Shown: piece after piece, positions 60,542 to 64,000 of the stretch
Position numbering within the stretch: position 1 is the stretch's first letter
Layout: every line of letters begins with the position of its first letter
Made by a program: the position numbers and the translations under genes
NCBI RefSeq assembly: GCF_900129465.1
Contig: NZ_FSRA01000001.1
Coordinates: 1-64,000 of the forward strand
Direction of reading: 5' to 3'
DNA length: 64,000 nucleotides
Origin: Chitinophaga niabensis
Lineage (GTDB): Bacteria > Bacteroidota > Bacteroidia > Chitinophagales > Chitinophagaceae
The notes under the pieces: generated by a model
The model's input: only the letters and a program-made list of their open reading frames with translations
Databases searched by the model: none
Told to the model about the DNA's origin: nothing

Positions 60542-61708
60542 ATGAAGATCACAGATGTAAAAGTATGGCTGGTAGAAGGTGTAAAGTATAACTGGACCTT
60601 ACTGAAGATCTATACAGATACAGGCCATACAGGAATAGGGGAAGCCACCAACTGGCCCGGTAGCCCCATTGTATATCATGCAGCAAAACACGTGGGAGAA
60701 AGGATCATTGGCCTGGATCCTATGAAAACAGATTTCATCTGGACGAAATTATATCGGGACCTCAATTGGATGGGCCCCTATGGTGCCAGCCTTTGCGCGA
60801 TCAGTGGAATAGACATGGCCCTGCTGGACCTTAAGGGGAAAGTGCTGGGAACACCTTGTTATGAATTACTGGGAGGCGCTTTTCGTAAAGAGATACAATT
60901 ATACGCCAACTACTGGTTCACCGGTGGCGGTCATAATGCGGCAGACTATGCCACACAGGCAAAGAAAGTGAAAGAGGCTGGTTTTACAGGACTGAAGTTT
61001 GATCCCTTTGCGCATACAAACTATTTGTACGGAGAAGACCTCTCTTCCAATCTTACCTTAACACCTGCGCAGCAGGACCTTGCATTTGATGTGAGTAAAG
61101 CTGTGCGGGATGCTGTTGGGCCAGACTTTGATATCATGATAGAAACACATGCCATGCTTAATTTCAGAGTGGCGGTAAAAATGGCGCAGCGCCTGGCAAC
61201 ATTGGATATCACCTGGTATGAAGAACCAGCAGGCCCTGAAAGTGCCGATACATTGCGGGCCATGAGAGAGCGTATCCCGTCCAGTGTTTCTATCTGTGTA
61301 GGCGAGCGGCATTATACACGTCATGGTATCCGGCCATTGCTGGAAAAGAATGTCTGCGATATCATGATGCCTGACATTACACGTTGCGGGGGACCATCTG
61401 AAATGAAAAGAATGGCCACTATGATGGAAGCCTATAACGTGTTGCTAGCCCCGCATAATCCCAACGGACCTTTGTCAACGCTGGCATCCGCCCATGTCTG
61501 TGCATCCGTGCCTAATTTCTTCCGGCAGGAATTTATGTTCAATGATGTTCCCTGGAGAGATACAGTGATAGATCATCCCATTGCTGAAATGGTTAAAGAT
61601 GGTCATCTTCATTTGAATAACCGCCCGGGATTAGGCGTGGACCTGGTGGAAGCGGAAATGGAAAAACATCCCGGCATCCTTCAACCACGTTCCGGATTTT
61701 ATGTATAG
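60542..61708 (+). CDS. Mandelate racemase/muconate lactonizing enzyme family sugar-acid dehydratase
   Basis: 388 residues, enolase superfamily. N-terminal capping domain (WLVEGVKYNWTLLKIYTDTGHTGIGEATNWPGSP) and barrel with GLKFDPF, IMIETHA, WYEEPAGPE, VGERHYTRHG, MMPDITRCGG and LLAPHNPNGP. The Asp-His dyad (D of PDITRCGG, H of APHNPNGP) marks the MR subgroup, which includes galactonate and gluconate dehydratases. Typical substrates are aldonic acids dehydrated to 2-keto-3-deoxy acids. Exact substrate cannot be set from sequence. Confidence 0.9.
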   Translation: MKITDVKVWLVEGVKYNWTLLKIYTDTGHTGIGEATNWPGSPIVYHAAKHVGERIIGLDPMKTDFIWTKLYRDLNWMGPYGASLCAISGIDMALLDLKGKVLGTPCYELLGGAFRKEIQLYANYWFTGGGHNAADYATQAKKVKEAGFTGLKFDPFAHTNYLYGEDLSSNLTLTPAQQDLAFDVSKAVRDAVGPDFDIMIETHAMLNFRVAVKMAQRLATLDITWYEEPAGPESADTLRAMRERIPSSVSICVGERHYTRHGIRPLLEKNVCDIMMPDITRCGGPSEMKRMATMMEAYNVLLAPHNPNGPLSTLASAHVCASVPNFFRQEFMFNDVPWRDTVIDHPIAEMVKDGHLHLNNRPGLGVDLVEAEMEKHPGILQPRSGFYV

Positions 61709-62585
61709 GGAATGGCAGGCAGCAGTGCTGCACAGAAGCAATACTATGCTCGGAGAAGGGCCTTTCTGGGATAGCGGAAAGAAAACGGTCATGTATGTAG
61801 ATATTGAAGGAGAAAAGATCTGCGCTTTACGTACCGAAACAGCGGCTTATGGTGAGATGAAAGTGAACCGCAGGATTGGGATGATCATACCCGCCGGGCG
61901 AAATAAACTACTAATGGGTTTGCAAGGCTCAATTGATCTATTGGATACAGCATCGGGTGAACAGTGGATGGTTGCTCCTGTAGAATGGGATAAACCAAGG
62001 AATCGTTGTAATGATGGTAAATGTGATGCAGCCGGCCGGTTATGGATAGGTACCATGCATATGGATGGAGAACTTCATCAGGGTGCATTGTACCGCTATG
62101 ATGGAACACTTCGGAAAATGCTTGATAATATCAGCGTGTCTAACGGTATCTGTTGGTCTGCAAACAACAGTAAAATGTATTATATCGATTCCATGGACTA
62201 TAATATCAAAGCTTTTGATTTTGATCTGGCAAATGGAGAGATCAGCAATGAAAGTATCATCGCCCAAACCGGATTTATACCAGACGGGATGTGTACAGAC
62301 GAGGAAGGTATGTTGTGGGTAGCCATGTGGGGAGGCGGGTGTGTACACAGGTATCATCCGGAGAGCGGAGAGATCATAGGCAAAATACTGGTAGATGCTC
62401 CGCATGTAACCTCCTGCGCATTTGGAGGCCCTGATATGAACCGCTTATTTATCACCACCGCAAGAAGCGGGCTTACCCAAAGTCAACTGGCACAGTTCCC
62501 GGACAGCGGATCTTTATTTGTGGCGGAATTGCCTGTAAAGGGAATACCTGCCCATTCATTCTCCAGTACTACGTTATGCATTTAG
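61701..62585 (+). CDS. SMP-30/gluconolactonase (regucalcin-like), cytoplasmic
   Basis: 294 residues without signal peptide. Metal-site motifs LGEGPFWDSGKKTVMYVDIEG, RNRCNDGKCDAAGRLWIGTM, SNGICWSANNSKMYYIDSMDYNI and PDGMCTDEEGMLWVAMWGG, as in the aldonolactonase branch. Start overlaps the dehydratase end by 8 bases, and its end overlaps the symporter ATG by 10 bases, so expression is coupled. It would open an aldonolactone to the acid used by the dehydratase. Confidence 0.94.
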   Translation: MYREWQAAVLHRSNTMLGEGPFWDSGKKTVMYVDIEGEKICALRTETAAYGEMKVNRRIGMIIPAGRNKLLMGLQGSIDLLDTASGEQWMVAPVEWDKPRNRCNDGKCDAAGRLWIGTMHMDGELHQGALYRYDGTLRKMLDNISVSNGICWSANNSKMYYIDSMDYNIKAFDFDLANGEISNESIIAQTGFIPDGMCTDEEGMLWVAMWGGGCVHRYHPESGEIIGKILVDAPHVTSCAFGGPDMNRLFITTARSGLTQSQLAQFPDSGSLFVAELPVKGIPAHSFSSTTLCI

Positions 62586-64000
62586 AACTGATAGATTACG
62601 CGATCATTGCCCTTTACTTTGTTTTTGTAGTGTCCATTGGGTTGATGCTGAAAAAGAAGGTGAGAACAGGCAACGATTTTCTCATGAGCAACCGGAGCAT
62701 CCCGCTCTGGATCACCAGCCTTGCTTTTATCTCTGCCAACCTGGGAGCGCAGGAAGTATTGGGGATGGCAGCCAATGGAGCCAAATACGGTTTGTACACT
62801 GTTCACTTTTACTGGCTGGGTGCTGCCCTTGCCATGATCTTCCTGGGCGTTTACATGATGCCTTTCTACTATGGCAGCAAGGCGAGAAGCGTCCCTGAAT
62901 ACCTGAAGCTCCGCTTCGATGAAAAAACAAGAACTTTTAATGCACTCACTTTTGCAGGTATGACGGTATTTTCATCCGGTGTTTCCCTTTATGCATTGGC
63001 CATGCTGATGCAGGTAACGCTGGGGTGGGATTTTGATATGTCTGTCTGGCTGGCTGCAGGCATTGTACTGGTCTATATCTTCCTGGGAGGGCTCACCAGC
63101 GCGGTGTACAATGAAGTGTTACAATTCTTCCTCATTGTATTAGGCATTGCTCCGCTTGTATTCATAGGCCTGCAAAAAGCCGGTGGCTGGGAAGGTATTG
63201 TACAACATGTGGATGATGCAAAATTACACGTATGGAAAGGGCTCTCATCGCCGGAGAATAATCCCATGGGCGTGGATGCAATAGGTATGGTGTTCGGCCT
63301 TGGGTTTGTACTGGCCTTTGGTTATTGGTGTACAGATTTCCTTGTAGTGCAGCGCGCAATGATCAGTCGTAATCTGAATGATGCCAGGAGAACACCTGTA
63401 ATAGCGGCTATTCCCAAAGTACTGATGCCATTGATTGTTATCCTGCCCGGTATCGTACTGCTGGCATTGCAACAACAGTTCGCAGGATTTCAGCTGCCGG
63501 TGAATGCGGCAGGCGAAACGGATTATAATATGGCATTACCGGTGATGTTGAAACAATTATATCCCAGCGGTATGCTGGGGGTAGGTATTACTGCTCTCAT
63601 CGCTTCTTTTATGAGTGGCATGGCCGGAAATGTGACCGCCTTCAATACTGTTTGGACCTTTGATATCTATCAGTCCCACATCCGTAAGGATGCTTCAGAG
63701 AAACATTACCTGTATGTAGGCAAGATCACTACGGTTGCAGGTATTGCAGCATCTGTGGCCACTGCTTATGTGGCGCGTGGTTACAATAGCATTATGGACC
63801 TGCTGCAACTGGTGTTCAGCTTTGTGAACGCACCGCTCTTTGCTACCTTTTTCCTGGGTATGTTTTGGAAACGAACCACCGGGCATGGGGCTTTCTGGGG
63901 ATTGATAGCGGGTACACTTACTGCTGCTTTTGTTCACGGTATTTCCGTAGCGGAAGGGAAAGGGGGATGGATAGTGCCGCTTACCGGTTTTTATTCCGGT
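62576..64000 (+). CDS. Sodium:solute symporter family transporter (3' end outside window)
   Basis: 475 codons are present with no stop, starting MHLELIDYAIIALYFVFVVSIGL at 62576; about twelve hydrophobic spans. Family motifs include SIPLWITSLAFISANLGAQEVLGMAANGAKYG, ARSVPEYLKLRF, VYIFLGGLTSAVYNEVLQFFLIV, YWCTDFLVVQRAMI and SFMSGMAGNVTAFNTVWTFDIY, as in sugar- and sugar-acid-carrying SSS proteins. It begins 10 bases before the lactonase stop. It probably imports the substrate of this operon. Confidence 0.95.
   Translation, partial: MHLELIDYAIIALYFVFVVSIGLMLKKKVRTGNDFLMSNRSIPLWITSLAFISANLGAQEVLGMAANGAKYGLYTVHFYWLGAALAMIFLGVYMMPFYYGSKARSVPEYLKLRFDEKTRTFNALTFAGMTVFSSGVSLYALAMLMQVTLGWDFDMSVWLAAGIVLVYIFLGGLTSAVYNEVLQFFLIVLGIAPLVFIGLQKAGGWEGIVQHVDDAKLHVWKGLSSPENNPMGVDAIGMVFGLGFVLAFGYWCTDFLVVQRAMISRNLNDARRTPVIAAIPKVLMPLIVILPGIVLLALQQQFAGFQLPVNAAGETDYNMALPVMLKQLYPSGMLGVGITALIASFMSGMAGNVTAFNTVWTFDIYQSHIRKDASEKHYLYVGKITTVAGIAASVATAYVARGYNSIMDLLQLVFSFVNAPLFATFFLGMFWKRTTGHGAFWGLIAGTLTAAFVHGISVAEGKGGWIVPLTGFYSG

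Overview
The window looks like a chromosome segment of a Bacteroidota bacterium, most likely of the Chitinophaga group. The evidence is a type B type IX secretion (T9SS) C-terminal sorting domain followed by a PorP/SprF-like gene, SusC/SusD pairs, an ECF sigma/FecR/STN-SusC transduction set, several -7 promoter boxes of the form TAnnTTTG, and weak Shine-Dalgarno signals. The assignment rests on gene content and protein style; no database was searched.

Layout. 1-4438: the 3' part of a large Calx-beta repeat protein exported by T9SS, plus its PorP/SprF partner. 4439-5360: no protein gene; it holds a family of terminator-like hairpin repeats and one candidate small RNA gene. 5361-9021: a small membrane protein, then on the minus strand a PrsW-type protease, a PolX protein with a degenerate polymerase centre, a histone H1-like Lys/Ala repeat protein, and rpmA and rplU. 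9345-13907: a GH3-family protein, dxr, rseP and the tmRNA gene ssrA. 14085-20338: small membrane and hypothetical proteins, a TonB-dependent siderophore-type receptor and a six-span membrane protein ending in a SEFIR/TIR domain (candidate immune effector). 20547-27762: HopJ-like protein, an AHSA1/ArsR pair with twin operators, an F420-reductase-like oxidoreductase, a TipA-like MerR regulator, an esterase, a PEP mutase family protein, a fasciclin protein and a secreted duplicated-domain protein. 27849-35744: ECF sigma, FecR, SusC with STN domain, SusD and a DUF6528-like protein, a nutrient-sensing outer-membrane uptake operon. 35763-40884 (minus): regulators, a VOC protein, and a sigma/anti-sigma operon that also carries a membrane protein and a secreted retropepsin-like protease. 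40963-51851: GH9 cellulase, an orphan ABC ATPase and recD-recC-recB. 51828-64000: SWIM protein, gluconolactonase, AraC regulator, then a co-directional operon of RraA-like protein, two GH2 enzymes, an enolase-superfamily dehydratase, an SMP-30 lactonase and a sodium:solute symporter that runs off the window.

The last operon reads as a catabolic route: uptake by the symporter, hydrolysis of a beta-linked glycoside by the GH2 enzymes, lactone opening by SMP-30 enzymes, dehydration of the sugar acid by the mandelate-racemase-type enzyme, and possibly cleavage of the keto-deoxy acid by the RraA-like protein. Its first GH2 gene carries an in-frame TAA. Other points of note are the SEFIR protein, whose TIR-coding end is clearly more AT-rich than its middle; the PolX protein with all three polymerase aspartates replaced; the repeat/sRNA locus at 4.7-5.3 kb; and a cleanly readable ArsR operator-promoter.
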